A program made the translations under genes and the position numbers. DNA of 16,518 bases from an uncultured Clostridium sp. (lineage in GTDB: Bacteria > Bacillota > Clostridia > TANB77 > CAG-465), in NCBI GenBank assembly GCA_905204915.1, contig CAJLBR010000027.1:1-16518 (forward strand). The letters run 5' to 3'. Positions 1-7,998 of this stretch are shown here, in pieces. The notes beneath the pieces were generated by a model. It did not search any database, had not been told where the DNA came from, and saw only the letters and a program-made list of their open reading frames with translations. Position 1 is the first letter of the stretch. Every line of letters begins with the position of its first letter.

Positions 1-334
1 ACTGAGTTGCCAGTTCAACATTTTCTTTGGCTGTTAAATTTTGTACCAAATTATCCAATTTGAAAACAAATCCTATATCGTTTCTTCTATATTTTATAAG
101 TTCCCTTTCTGTTAATTTACTAATCTCTCTTCCATCAACAATTATTTTACCTGATGTTGCTTTATCCATTCCACCCAAAATATTTAGAGTAGTAGTTTTT
201 CCAGCACCACTAGGCCCTACAATTGTAACTAGTTCTCCCTTATTTATATTAAAATTGGTATCAGCTAAAGCTTTTATTTTGATTTCTCCCATTTTATATT
301 CTTTTACTACGTTTTTAAATTCTATATAAGACAT
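1..334 (-). CDS. ABC transporter ATPase, MacB/LolD type, N-terminal part (cut by window edge)
   Basis: This is the ATP-hydrolysing subunit of an ABC transporter of the MacB/LolD/FtsE type, which usually pairs with FtsX-like permeases in the membrane. Only the first 111 residues are in the window; the signature motif, Walker B and H-loop lie beyond its left edge. Walker A (GPSGAGKTT) is at residues 40-48. The stretch DIGFVF at 87-91 followed by NLVQNLTAKENVELA at about 95-109 is typical of the region just after the Q-loop in this subfamily. The start is ATG at 334, preceded by a strong AGGAGGG site at about 338-345. Oddity: residue 92, normally the Q-loop glutamine (VFQ), is lysine (codon AAA). 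A terminator hairpin separates it from the upstream tRNA-Trp, so it probably has separate transcription or depends on read-through. The family is certain; the substrate cannot be told. Confidence 0.9.
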   Translation of the reverse strand, partial: MSYIEFKNVVKEYKMGEIKIKALADTNFNINKGELVTIVGPSGAGKTTTLNILGGMDKATSGKIIVDGREISKLTERELIKYRRNDIGFVFKLDNLVQNLTAKENVELATQ

Positions 335-345
335 ATTTCCCTCCT

Positions 346-378
346 AAAAACAAAAAAACTAGACCAAAGTCTAGTTTT
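346..378 (-). terminator. Intrinsic terminator after tRNA-Trp
   Basis: A perfect 9-bp stem pairs AAACTAGAC (356-364) with GTCTAGTTT (369-377) across a 4-base loop. On the minus strand it is followed by a long T-rich tract (346-355). It lies just past the 3' end of tRNA-Trp and upstream of the ABC ATPase ribosome site. Confidence 0.85.
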
Positions 379-391
379 ACGAAAAATAATG

Positions 392-465
392 TGGCAGGGG
401 CACTAGGAGTCGAACCTAGCTCTGGAGTTTTGGAGACTCTTATTCTACCGATGAACTATGCCCCT
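392..465 (-). tRNA. trnW: tRNA-Trp (anticodon CCA)
   Basis: A complete cloverleaf can be folded by hand. The acceptor AGGGGCA pairs with TGCCCCT, and the D arm has an ATCGGTA loop. The anticodon loop CTCCAAA contains CCA, the variable loop has 4 bases, and the T arm is CTAGG/CCTAG with the loop TTCGACT. The discriminator is G and the 3' CCA is encoded in the DNA. The outermost anticodon-stem pair (27:43) is an A/C mismatch. CCA reads UGG, consistent with Trp being encoded by UGG and UGA remaining a stop. Confidence 0.95.
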
Positions 466-483
466 AAATCTAACACAATAAAT

Positions 484-512
484 ATTGTAACAGACTTTAT
501 ATTTTTTTGCAA
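484..512 (-). promoter_or_regulatory. Promoter of tRNA-Trp
   Basis: On the minus strand the -35 box is TTGCAA (507-512), the spacer is 17 bp and the -10 box is TACAAT (484-489), about 18 bp before the first tRNA base. Spacing and position fit a vegetative sigma-A promoter. Confidence 0.7.
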
Positions 513-532
513 GTGTTTTTTAATAAATTTAA

Positions 533-1237
533 TTAAAGTTTTACCATTTTAAATTTGTTATAATCACAGGACACCATTTTATATTCCACACCGTTTATAT
601 TTCCTTCTTTTACAAACATATGACCATATCCATGTAAATGTCCATAAATACACATATATACCCCGTACTCTTCTAATATTTTTTGAAAGTTTCCTACAAA
701 TGGTGGAAAATGCATAGCCACAAGAACTCTTTTTTCAATATCTTTTTCATCATATTCTTTTTTTATTTCCATAGCTTCATCTAAAGATAATTTTAATCTT
801 AATTCTTCTCTAGCTATAATTTTTTTATCTAGCTTTTTATCGCTTTCTTCAGTAGCACCCCAACCTCGAGTACCACAAACAATGTAGTCCTCTGTATCAT
901 ATGCATTATTATGTAGCATTTTTAAAGTTGTTAAATTATTTTCTTCTAAAAACTTATCCATTTTTGCTTTAGTTGAAAAATAATAATCATGGTTTCCTCT
1001 CAAAAATATCTTTTTACCCGGAAGCTCATTAATATATTTAAAATCTGGTAGTGCCTCTTTGTATGTCATTCCCCATGAAATATCTCCTGGGATAAGAACT
1101 AAATCATCATTTTTTACAGTACTTTCCCAATTCTTTTTTATCTTTTTATCATGATCTTTCCAAATTTCTCCAAATACGTCCATTGGCTTGTTTACGCCAA
1201 AAGACAAGTGTAAATCAGACATTGCATATGTTGCCAT
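533..1237 (-). CDS. Calcineurin-like metallophosphoesterase
   Basis: This is a cytoplasmic two-metal phosphohydrolase of the calcineurin-like superfamily, 234 residues, with no signal peptide. All classical metal-binding motifs are visible: SDLH (7-10), GDISWG (51-56), GNHD (81-84), MHFPP (175-179) and GHLHG (199-203). The set and spacing match small stand-alone bacterial phosphoesterases; the natural substrate cannot be told from sequence. A GTG at 1249 is in frame, but it lies inside the AGGAGGTG ribosome site. ATG at 1237, with about 10 bp spacing, is therefore the likely start. It lies 23 bp downstream of tsaD, is the last gene of the M50-tsaD operon, and no clear terminator follows it before the tRNA-Trp promoter. 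Confidence 0.92.
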   Translation of the reverse strand: MATYAMSDLHLSFGVNKPMDVFGEIWKDHDKKIKKNWESTVKNDDLVLIPGDISWGMTYKEALPDFKYINELPGKKIFLRGNHDYYFSTKAKMDKFLEENNLTTLKMLHNNAYDTEDYIVCGTRGWGATEESDKKLDKKIIAREELRLKLSLDEAMEIKKEYDEKDIEKRVLVAMHFPPFVGNFQKILEEYGVYMCIYGHLHGYGHMFVKEGNINGVEYKMVSCDYNKFKMVKL

Positions 1238-1260
1238 ATAAAAAAGCACCTCCTTTTCTT

Positions 1261-2265
1261 TTAATCTCCAATCTTTAAATTTGCAATAGCATTTAAATCT
1301 AATTTTTCTTCTATATCATATTTTTTACCAGCAATAAAATTATAATAAGCTGCACTACCAATCATAGCAGCATTATCTGTACAATATTTTAAATCTGGTA
1401 CATAGCATAAAAATCCATTTTCACTGCATTTTTCATTAAGTAAATTTCTTAAATATGTATTAGCAGATACGCCACCAGCAAGAACTATTTTGTTTAAATT
1501 ATATTCTTTAGCTGCTTTTATTGCATTATCCACCAATTCTTCACATACAGTTTTTTGAAATGCAGCACACATATCTGGTACATTTAGCTTTTCACCTTCT
1601 TTATGTGCTATATTTATTACTGCTGTTTTAATTCCACTAAAACTAAAATCTAAATTGTCAAATTTAGTTTTTGGTAATTTATACTTTGAAGGATCACCAG
1701 ATTCTGCAAGTTTACTTACCTTAGGACCACCTGGATATCCTAGTCCCAAAGTTCTAGCGACCTTATCAAAAGCTTCACCTACAGCATCATCTCTAGTTTT
1801 TCCTAATATTTCAAACTTAGTATAATCTTTTACATGTATAAGATGACTATGGCCTCCTGATACAACAAGTGCCAAAAATTCAGGTTCTAATTCTTTATAA
1901 GTTATATAATTTGCTGCTATATGTCCTTCTATATGATGAGTTGGAACTATTGGTATATTCAAACTATAAGCCAAAGCTTTAGCATATGAAACTCCAACTA
2001 ACAAAGCTCCAATTAATCCTGGTCCATAAGTAACTCCAATATAATCTAAATCCTTAAATTCTAATTTAGCAGTATCTAATGCTTCTTCTACTACTTGACT
2101 AATACATGCTACGTGTTCACGAGAAGCAATTTCTGGTACAACTCCACCATACATCTTATGAATATCTATTTGTGTAGCAACTACATTTGCTAGAACTTCT
2201 CTTCCATCTTTTAAGATTGCAACAGAAGTTTCATCACAACTTGATTCAATTGTTAATCCTATCAT
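1261..2265 (-). CDS. tsaD: tRNA N6-adenosine threonylcarbamoyltransferase TsaD
   Basis: TsaD transfers the threonylcarbamoyl group from threonylcarbamoyl-AMP to adenosine 37 of tRNAs that read ANN codons, giving t6A; in bacteria it acts with TsaB and TsaE. The protein is 334 residues, the usual family length. It starts with the Kae1/Gcp ASKHA signature (ESSCDETS, 7-14) and has the metal-binding HIEGH (His111, His115), the VSGGHS loop (135-140) and the C-terminal DNAAMIG with Asp297. The start ATG at 2265 follows a GAGGT site that overlaps the stop of the upstream protease gene. tsaB and tsaE are not adjacent in this window, although they often are in Firmicutes. It is the middle gene of a three-gene operon. 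Confidence 0.97.
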   Translation of the reverse strand: MIGLTIESSCDETSVAILKDGREVLANVVATQIDIHKMYGGVVPEIASREHVACISQVVEEALDTAKLEFKDLDYIGVTYGPGLIGALLVGVSYAKALAYSLNIPIVPTHHIEGHIAANYITYKELEPEFLALVVSGGHSHLIHVKDYTKFEILGKTRDDAVGEAFDKVARTLGLGYPGGPKVSKLAESGDPSKYKLPKTKFDNLDFSFSGIKTAVINIAHKEGEKLNVPDMCAAFQKTVCEELVDNAIKAAKEYNLNKIVLAGGVSANTYLRNLLNEKCSENGFLCYVPDLKYCTDNAAMIGSAAYYNFIAGKKYDIEEKLDLNAIANLKIGD

Positions 2266-2276
2266 AAACTATTACC

Positions 2277-2930
2277 TCACATCAATATAAACGAAATCAA
2301 AATCTTATAAACAAAATTTACTATAGGTGATACAATATATGACCCAATTCCAGTAACAAAAAATATTATTATAATGTAGAAAGAATATCTTTCTAACATG
2401 TACATAAAATTTTTAGCCTTATTAGGTAAAAAATAAAGTAAAACCTTTGATCCATCAAAAGGTGGAATTGGAATCAAGTTAAAAACTCCAAAAACTACAT
2501 TAAATTGAACTGATAGAACAAACATAGTAATTAAGCTTTGAACAACTGCGTTTCCTGACAAATTATTAAGTGCACCTGTTACTACAAGTACTTTTAATAT
2601 CAAAGTAAAAACTACTGCAAGTATTAAGTTAGAAAGCGGTCCTGCTAAAGCTACTAACATATTATCTCTTGCTTTATTTTTAAAATTTCTATCATCTACC
2701 ATAACAGGACGTCCCCAACCAAATCCAAATAATGCTATTGAAATAAAACCAAATATATCAATATGTGCAAATGGATGTAGTGTTAATCTTCCTAAAGCTT
2801 TTTGGCTTTTATCACCTAACTTATATGCAGTATATGCATGAGAAAACTCATGTATTGCTAATGATATAAGAAGTGCTGGTAATGTATATAAAAATGAAAT
2901 TAAGCCTTCTCTTGTAAATATATTAAACAA
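2277..2930 (-). CDS. M50 family site-2-type zinc metalloprotease
   Basis: This is a polytopic membrane protease of the SpoIVFB/site-2 protease class, which cuts substrates within or next to the membrane. Zinc ligands are visible in HEFSH (His27, Glu28, His31), and the third ligand is in NLIPIPPFDG (Asn151 to Gly160, with Asp159). About five hydrophobic segments are seen and there is no PDZ domain. The length of about 217 residues fits the short PDZ-less bacterial group of unknown substrate. Start choice: the farthest start, TTG at 2939, is only about 0-1 bp from the AGGAG at 2940-2944. TTG at 2930, with 9 bp spacing, is better, and both need a non-ATG start. The gene ends in TGA, 11 bp before tsaD, and is the first gene of the operon. 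Confidence 0.93.
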   Translation of the reverse strand: MFNIFTREGLISFLYTLPALLISLAIHEFSHAYTAYKLGDKSQKALGRLTLHPFAHIDIFGFISIALFGFGWGRPVMVDDRNFKNKARDNMLVALAGPLSNLILAVVFTLILKVLVVTGALNNLSGNAVVQSLITMFVLSVQFNVVFGVFNLIPIPPFDGSKVLLYFLPNKAKNFMYMLERYSFYIIIIFFVTGIGSYIVSPIVNFVYKILISFILM

Positions 2931-2957
2931 ATATCTCAACTCCTAAAATATGCTTAT

Positions 2958-2986
2958 ATTATAACATTTTTATTTAAATAAGTAAA
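2958..2986 (-). promoter_or_regulatory. Promoter of the M50-tsaD-phosphoesterase operon
   Basis: On the minus strand the -35-like box is TTTACT (2981-2986), the spacer is 17 bp and the -10 box is a perfect TATAAT (2958-2963), about 28 bp before the TTG start at 2930. Such a position gives a short leader that just holds the AGGAG site. Confidence 0.65.
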
Positions 2987-2995
2987 CATTATTAA

Positions 2996-4102
2996 TTATA
3001 ACTTAATAACTTTTTCCCACTCAAGTTCTTGCTTTCCAAAATGTCCATAATTAGTTGTTTTAGTATATATTGGTTGATCTAATTTTAAATATTTAATTAT
3101 TCCTTTAGGAGTTAAATCAAATTTTTCTTTTATAATATTAACAATATCATTTTCTGGAATTACATTTGTTCCAAAAGTATCCACATATATTGATACAGGT
3201 TCTTTTATACCAATTGCATAAGATAGTTCTATTTCACATTTAGAAGCTAAATTATTTGCAACTACATTTTTAGCAATATGTCTTGCCATGTAACATGCTG
3301 ATCTATCTACTTTTGTAGCATCCTTTCCTGAGAAAGCTCCTCCACCATGTCTTGAATAACCACCATAAGTATCAACTATAATCTTTCTTCCTGTAAGTCC
3401 TACATCACCTAGAGGGCCACCTATAGTAAATTTTCCTGTAGGATTAATCAGATATTTTGTGTCCTTATCTAACAAACTACCATCTATAACATATTTTATT
3501 ACTTTTTCCATAATTTCAGACTTTAAATAGTTTATATCTATATCTTCTCTATGCTCAGTAGAAACAACTACTGTGTCAACTCTTTTAATGATATCATCAT
3601 CGTATTCTACACTTACCTGAACTTTTCCATCTGGTCCAAGTCCATGAATTAAATTTTCTTTTCTAACATATTCAAGTCTTTTTGCTAATTTATGTGCTAA
3701 CATTATTGGAAGTGGCATAAGTTCTTCTGTTTCTTTACAAGCAAAACCAAACATTATTCCTTGGTCACCTGCACCATCTATATCTACTCCCATTGCAATA
3801 TCTTCAGATTGTTTAGATATTAGTACTTCAACCTCGCATGTATTATAATCTATATCATATTCTTTTCCCAAATATCCGATATCCTTTATCGTATTTCTTA
3901 CTATTTTTTCAATGTCAACATTTGCTTTTGAGGTTATTTCACCAGTTACTAAAATTTTTCCTTTAGTAGCTACAGTTTCACAGGCAACTCTTGCATTTTT
4001 ATCTAGTGAAAGATATGCATCTAACACACTATCTGATATTAAATCACATAATTTATCTGGATGACCAGATGTTACACTTTCAGATGTAAATATTTTTTTC
4101 AT
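2996..4102 (-). CDS. metK: S-adenosylmethionine synthetase MetK
   Basis: MetK makes S-adenosylmethionine from methionine and ATP, with release of phosphate and diphosphate, in the cytoplasm. The 368-residue protein shows the family marks: GHPDK (13-17) near the N-terminus, the ATP loop GAGDQG (110-115) and the phosphate-binding GGGAFSGKD (253-261). It is slightly shorter than many homologues, mostly at the C-terminus. A longer in-frame reading up to 4147 runs into the terminator hairpin and is not coding. ATG at 4102, behind GGAAGGAGA, is the start. It is a single gene controlled by a SAM-I riboswitch and terminator directly upstream, so its own product should switch it off. Confidence 0.98.
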   Translation of the reverse strand: MKKIFTSESVTSGHPDKLCDLISDSVLDAYLSLDKNARVACETVATKGKILVTGEITSKANVDIEKIVRNTIKDIGYLGKEYDIDYNTCEVEVLISKQSEDIAMGVDIDGAGDQGIMFGFACKETEELMPLPIMLAHKLAKRLEYVRKENLIHGLGPDGKVQVSVEYDDDIIKRVDTVVVSTEHREDIDINYLKSEIMEKVIKYVIDGSLLDKDTKYLINPTGKFTIGGPLGDVGLTGRKIIVDTYGGYSRHGGGAFSGKDATKVDRSACYMARHIAKNVVANNLASKCEIELSYAIGIKEPVSIYVDTFGTNVIPENDIVNIIKEKFDLTPKGIIKYLKLDQPIYTKTTNYGHFGKQELEWEKVIKL

Positions 4103-4121
4103 AATCTTTTCTCCTTCCAAC

Positions 4122-4152
4122 AAAAAAGACCTTATGCATATGCACAAGGTCT
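4122..4152 (-). terminator. SAM riboswitch expression-platform terminator
   Basis: The stem pairs AGACCTT with AAGGTCT (4127-4133 and 4146-4152) and has an inner TGCA/TGCA helix. On the minus strand a run of six T (4122-4127) follows. It sits between the aptamer and the metK ribosome site. The 5' arm of the transcript (ACCUU) is also complementary to an AAGGU in the aptamer, a possible antiterminator contact (inference). Confidence 0.88.
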
Positions 4153-4161
4153 CTCAAAATT

Positions 4162-4260
4162 TTATCAACCAAAGCTTTGCACTTTGTCGGTATTAGCACC
4201 TTAGATGTTCCAGGTTGCTGTGGAGTCATAAAGCCGATTCTCTCGTCCACTCTTGATAAC
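4162..4260 (-). promoter_or_regulatory. SAM-I (S-box) riboswitch aptamer
   Basis: The minus strand carries the ordered S-box core. P1 is formed by TTATCAA (4253-4259) and TTGATAA (4162-4168). Then come the AAGAGTGG segment after P1, GAGAGAA, a GGC...TATGA segment, the CAGCAACCT stretch, and AAGGTGCTAATACC followed by GACAAAG, ending in TTTGG before the closing P1 strand. These are the conserved internal-loop and pseudoknot elements of the SAM-I family. Bound SAM should favour the downstream terminator and lower metK expression. Confidence 0.95.
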
Positions 4261-4276
4261 ATATATATTTTAAAAT

Positions 4277-4305
4277 AATATACCACTCTAATTAATAAAT
4301 GTCAA
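4277..4305 (-). promoter_or_regulatory. Promoter of the riboswitch-metK transcript
   Basis: On the minus strand the -35 box is a perfect TTGACA (4300-4305), the spacer is 17 bp and the -10 box is TATATT (4277-4282), about 17 bp before the aptamer. The -35 box begins 7 bp after the pyrG stop codon, leaving no room for a pyrG terminator. Confidence 0.8.
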
Positions 4306-4312
4306 TAGTTTT

Positions 4313-5920
4313 TTAACTATTATACTTTTTGTCCACCATAGCCTTTACAAGTCCCCTAAATAATGGATGTGGTCTGTTTGGTCTAGACTTTAATTCGGGA
4401 TGGAATTGTGCTCCTACTGCAAATGGATGATCTTTAAGTTCTACAATTTCAACTAATCTTTTATCTGGAGACACACCTGCAATAACCATTCCATTTTTCT
4501 CAGCTAAATCTCTGTAAGAATTATTGAATTCGTATCTATGTCTATGTCTTTCATATATTAAATTTTCACCATATAAATCATATGAATGAGTATTAACATC
4601 TAAACTACAAGGATATTTACCAAGTCTCATAGTTCCGCCTTTATCTTCTACATTTACTTGTTCATCCATTATATGTATAACTGGATCTTTAGTTTTTTCA
4701 TCAAATTCTGTACTATTAGCGTCCTTCAAATTAGCAACATTTCTCATAAATTCCACAACCATAAGTTGCATTCCAAGACATATACCAAGAAGTGGTATTT
4801 TGTTTTCTCTTGCATACTTTATTGCATTTATTTTTCCTTCTATTCCTCTGCTGCCAAATCCGCCTGGTACAATTATACCATCAACGCCTTTTAATACTTT
4901 AGATACATCTTTCTTTTCTAATTCTTCTGAATCAATCCAACGTATTTTTACTTTTGCATCATTAACATTTCCAGCATGATTTAATGATTCATAAATTGAA
5001 ATATAGGCATCTTTTAAAGATACATACTTACCTACTAGAGCAATTTCAACCTCTTTAGATAATTTCTTTTTCTTTACTAAGTCATGCCATTCATCAAGGT
5101 CATTTTTTGTATATTTTAGACCAAGAGTCTCTCCAATTATATCTCCAACATGTTGTTCTTCAAACATTAATGGAATATCATATATAGAATCTGCATCCAA
5201 ATTTTCTATTACATTTTTTTCACTTATATTGCAAAATAGTGAAATTTTTCTTTTTAATTCTTCGTCTAGTGGTAAAGAAGTCCTTGCAACAATTAAGTCG
5301 GGAATTATTCCAAGTCCCATAAGTTCTTTACAACTATGTTGTGTTGGTTTTGTCTTTAGTTCTTCTGATTTTGGTAAATAAGGAATCAATGTTACATGTA
5401 CAAATAAAACGTTTTCCTTTCCTTTTTCTGCCCTTACTTGTCTTATAGACTCTAAAAATGGTTGAGATTCAATATCTCCAACTGTACCACCTATTTCTGT
5501 TATTACTACTTCAGAGTCAGCAAGTTCACCTGTTTTATAAACTGCATCTTTGATTTCATTTGTTATATGTGGGATTACTTGAATTGTTTTTCCTAAATAT
5601 TCCCCTCTTCTTTCTTTGTTCAAAACTTGCATGTAAACTCTACCAGTTGTCATATTACTGTATCTATTAAGACTTTCGTCTATAAATCTTTCGTAGTGTC
5701 CTAAATCTAAGTCACATTCAAGTCCATCGTCAGTGACGAAAACCTCACCATGTTGACAAGGGTTCATCGTTCCTGGGTCAATATTTAGATAAGGGTCAAA
5801 TTTTTGTATTGTAACCTTTACTCCTCTTGACTTTAATATTCTCCCAATAGATGCTGCAGTAATACCTTTTCCAAGTCCAGATACTACACCACCTGTTACA
5901 AATATGTACTTTTTAGACAT
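4313..5920 (-). CDS. pyrG: CTP synthase PyrG
   Basis: PyrG converts UTP to CTP using ATP and ammonia released from glutamine, the last step of de novo pyrimidine nucleotide synthesis. The 535-residue protein has both expected domains. The N-terminal synthetase domain has the P-loop region TGGVVSGLGKG (9-19). The C-terminal class I glutamine amidotransferase domain has the nucleophile Cys381 in GICLGMQL and the His507/Glu509 pair in FHPEL. GTG at 5929 is in frame, but ATG at 5920, with AAAGG about 10 bp upstream, is the better start. It has its own promoter and a short leader of about 28 bases. I see no GGG start region or attenuator of the kind that controls Bacillus pyrG. No terminator is visible between it and the metK riboswitch. 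Confidence 0.98.
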   Translation of the reverse strand: MSKKYIFVTGGVVSGLGKGITAASIGRILKSRGVKVTIQKFDPYLNIDPGTMNPCQHGEVFVTDDGLECDLDLGHYERFIDESLNRYSNMTTGRVYMQVLNKERRGEYLGKTIQVIPHITNEIKDAVYKTGELADSEVVITEIGGTVGDIESQPFLESIRQVRAEKGKENVLFVHVTLIPYLPKSEELKTKPTQHSCKELMGLGIIPDLIVARTSLPLDEELKRKISLFCNISEKNVIENLDADSIYDIPLMFEEQHVGDIIGETLGLKYTKNDLDEWHDLVKKKKLSKEVEIALVGKYVSLKDAYISIYESLNHAGNVNDAKVKIRWIDSEELEKKDVSKVLKGVDGIIVPGGFGSRGIEGKINAIKYARENKIPLLGICLGMQLMVVEFMRNVANLKDANSTEFDEKTKDPVIHIMDEQVNVEDKGGTMRLGKYPCSLDVNTHSYDLYGENLIYERHRHRYEFNNSYRDLAEKNGMVIAGVSPDKRLVEIVELKDHPFAVGAQFHPELKSRPNRPHPLFRGLVKAMVDKKYNS

Positions 5921-5954
5921 AACATACACAACCTTTCATATAAAACATAAGGTC

Positions 5955-5983
5955 ATTATATTATATAAAATTTTTATATTCAA
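5955..5983 (-). promoter_or_regulatory. Promoter of pyrG
   Basis: On the minus strand the -35 box is TTGAAT (5978-5983), the spacer is 17 bp and the -10 box is a perfect TATAAT (5955-5960), about 34 bp before ATG 5920. The predicted start is near 5948 in a non-G-run sequence. Confidence 0.72.
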
Positions 5984-6006
5984 TACATTATTTTACATTT
6001 TTCGCA

Positions 6007-6082
6007 TTGTTAAATTTATATGTAATCTTGCTCTTGTTTCCACTTTCGTTTTTTCAAAATTTATAATTTAAAAATTTAACAA
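6007..6082. repeat. Spaced 11-bp inverted repeat in an otherwise empty intergenic region
   Basis: TTGTTAAATTT (6007-6017) is exactly inverted as AAATTTAACAA (6072-6082), 54 bp apart, between the ABC exporter stop and the pyrG promoter. Both arms are A+T-rich, so chance is possible. I see no ORF with a ribosome site and no convincing terminator in 5984-6107. Confidence 0.4.
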
Positions 6083-6107
6083 AAGACTTATATACAAGAA
6101 ACATTGT

Positions 6108-7832
6108 TTAAACGTCATCAATCATAAATTCTTTTTTATCATATTTAGGAATAATATAATCTGGTTTTCCAAAATCTATTATCTTTCCTTTTTCAATAAC
6201 TAAAATGTTATCCATATCTTTTAATGTTGAAAGACGGTGAGCTATACATATAATTGTTTGACTATTAAAATATTTATGTATATTTTGCTGAATCTTAAAT
6301 TCTGTACCATTGTCCAAACTACTAGTAGCTTCATCAAATATTACAATTTTTGAATCTCTTAAAAATATTCTAGCTAAAGCAATTCTTTGTCTTTGACCAC
6401 CTGAAAGCTTAATTCCTCTTTCACCTACAATTGTATCATATTGATCTTCTAAACTTTCTATAAAATTATGTAATTCCGCTTTTTTAGCTGCAGCATATAT
6501 TTCTTCTTCTGTTGCGTTAGGTTTAGCTATTTTTATATTATCGTAAATAGTTGAATGAATGAGTATTGTTTCTTGAGGTACATAAGTCAAATCATCATAA
6601 AGTGATCTTGAATTGTATTCACTAATTTTTTTGCCATCAATCAAAATGCTACCACTCTCTGGATTATAGAATTTAAATAACAAATTTACTAATGTTGTTT
6701 TACCACTTCCGCTTACACCTATAATTCCTATTTTTTGTTTATCCTCTATTAATAAATTGAAATTTTTAAAGATATAATTTTTATTATACCTAAAAGATAC
6801 ATCTTTAAATTCAACTCTTCCTGTATCTATTTTTATATCACTTTTATTCTCATCTTCTATATTATCTTTTGTATATAGAAGTTCATAACTATTTTGCAAT
6901 TTTACAAGAATCTCTCCTATATGTATATAAGCCCATGTAAATGAAGTTGTTTGACTTTTTAAAGAAATCATTGCATTTATAAAGAATATAAAACTACCTA
7001 AAGTCATCATATTATTTTCAAATAATTTAATTGAATAAAACATTAAGGCAATTAGTGTAATAACATATACAACATTAGCTATCGCACCAAAAGTAAACTC
7101 TTTTGCTGATGCTTTATTTTTGTATAAATTTACTTCTTCTTTCTTTTCTTTTAAATTTGTAGAAAATTTTTCTACTGCATTATATAGTCTTAATGATGTA
7201 AAATTTAATACTGCATCATTTAAAATTCCATTATATTCTCTATTATACTCTTCTGCTCTTTTAACAGATGGTAAGTATCTTTTCGAAAAATATACCAATC
7301 TTGATATTATTATTCCAGAAAAAAGTATTGTTGCAACAATAAAAATATTCACATTTATAGTATATAAAACAACCAAACTACTTGCCATTGAGGTTAATAG
7401 TGAAATAAATTTGGTTGTTATTTGAGTATTCAAATTGGTAACTTCATTATTTATCTCATTAATAGCTGTAGATATTTTTCCAGTATAGTTATCTATAAAA
7501 AAGGAATAAGTTTTTCTATTTAAATTATTAAATAGCTTTTCTGAAATATATGGCGTTTGCTTTTTTACAATATGTATAGTTCTTACTACATTAGATACAT
7601 AATAAAATACCAATTCCAATATTATAACGCCTATTAATATAAATATAACATTGTATAAATCAGATATTTGGAAGTTCTCTATACTTGTTATATCGATTAT
7701 TCCTTTTATTATATACTGTTTTACTAAATTCAATATTTGTGAAATAATCATACTTGCTAACATTACAACAGTTAAAAATTTAACAGGTTTATATAACGAC
7801 AATACAAATTTTTTAAAGTTCTTCTTTTCCAT
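6108..7832 (-). CDS. ABC exporter, fused membrane and ATPase domains
   Basis: This 574-residue half-transporter is expected to act as a homodimer that exports a substrate through the cytoplasmic membrane. Residues 1-315 form the six-helix membrane domain, with clear hydrophobic segments near 18-35, 62-80, 145-175 and 250-290. Residues 340-574 form the ATPase domain: Walker A GVSGSGKTT (372-380), Q-loop Gln420 in VPQE, signature LSGGQ (476-480), Walker B IVIFDE (496-501) and switch His532. All catalytic residues are intact. ATG at 7832 follows an AAAGGGTGAT site. It has its own promoter and lies behind a bidirectional terminator, so it is probably monocistronic, although read-through towards pyrG is possible. 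No peptide or lantibiotic gene and no protease domain is present; the substrate is unknown. Confidence 0.93.
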   Translation of the reverse strand: MEKKNFKKFVLSLYKPVKFLTVVMLASMIISQILNLVKQYIIKGIIDITSIENFQISDLYNVIFILIGVIILELVFYYVSNVVRTIHIVKKQTPYISEKLFNNLNRKTYSFFIDNYTGKISTAINEINNEVTNLNTQITTKFISLLTSMASSLVVLYTINVNIFIVATILFSGIIISRLVYFSKRYLPSVKRAEEYNREYNGILNDAVLNFTSLRLYNAVEKFSTNLKEKKEEVNLYKNKASAKEFTFGAIANVVYVITLIALMFYSIKLFENNMMTLGSFIFFINAMISLKSQTTSFTWAYIHIGEILVKLQNSYELLYTKDNIEDENKSDIKIDTGRVEFKDVSFRYNKNYIFKNFNLLIEDKQKIGIIGVSGSGKTTLVNLLFKFYNPESGSILIDGKKISEYNSRSLYDDLTYVPQETILIHSTIYDNIKIAKPNATEEEIYAAAKKAELHNFIESLEDQYDTIVGERGIKLSGGQRQRIALARIFLRDSKIVIFDEATSSLDNGTEFKIQQNIHKYFNSQTIICIAHRLSTLKDMDNILVIEKGKIIDFGKPDYIIPKYDKKEFMIDDV

Positions 7833-7867
7833 TTTATCACCCTTTATTAATTAAAAACAATAGAACT

Positions 7868-7896
7868 AGTATAGCATAATTCTACTTTTTTTTCAA
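7868..7896 (-). promoter_or_regulatory. Promoter of the ABC exporter
   Basis: On the minus strand the -35 box is TTGAAA (7891-7896), the spacer is 17 bp, ending in an extended-type TGC, and the -10 box is TATACT (7868-7873), about 35 bp before ATG 7832. Confidence 0.72.
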
Positions 7897-7902
7897 ACAT
7901 AA

Positions 7903-7933
7903 AAAATCGCTCAAAAATAATTTGAACGATTTT
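7903..7933. terminator. Terminator between small membrane protein gene and ABC exporter
   Basis: AAAATCG (7903-7909) pairs with CGATTTT (7927-7933). After one mismatch, TCAAA pairs with TTTGA across an AATAA loop. A T-rich tract follows on the minus strand, and a weaker one on the plus strand. It would end transcripts coming leftwards from the small membrane protein gene. Confidence 0.7.
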
Positions 7934-7998
7934 ATAAAAAGGACCAATTTATAGGATTTGTTACATTATAGACACATTTTTTACTTAGTAAGTTTTAA

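Noticed and set aside
27..329. 100-residue ORF on the plus strand
   Set aside because: It is the antisense reading of the ABC ATPase gene, which has Walker A, the family pattern and a good ribosome site; the plus-strand ORF has none of these.
4080..4286. 68-residue ORF on the minus strand upstream of metK
   Set aside because: It covers the SAM-I aptamer and the terminator; the conserved RNA elements explain the sequence and there is no ribosome site.
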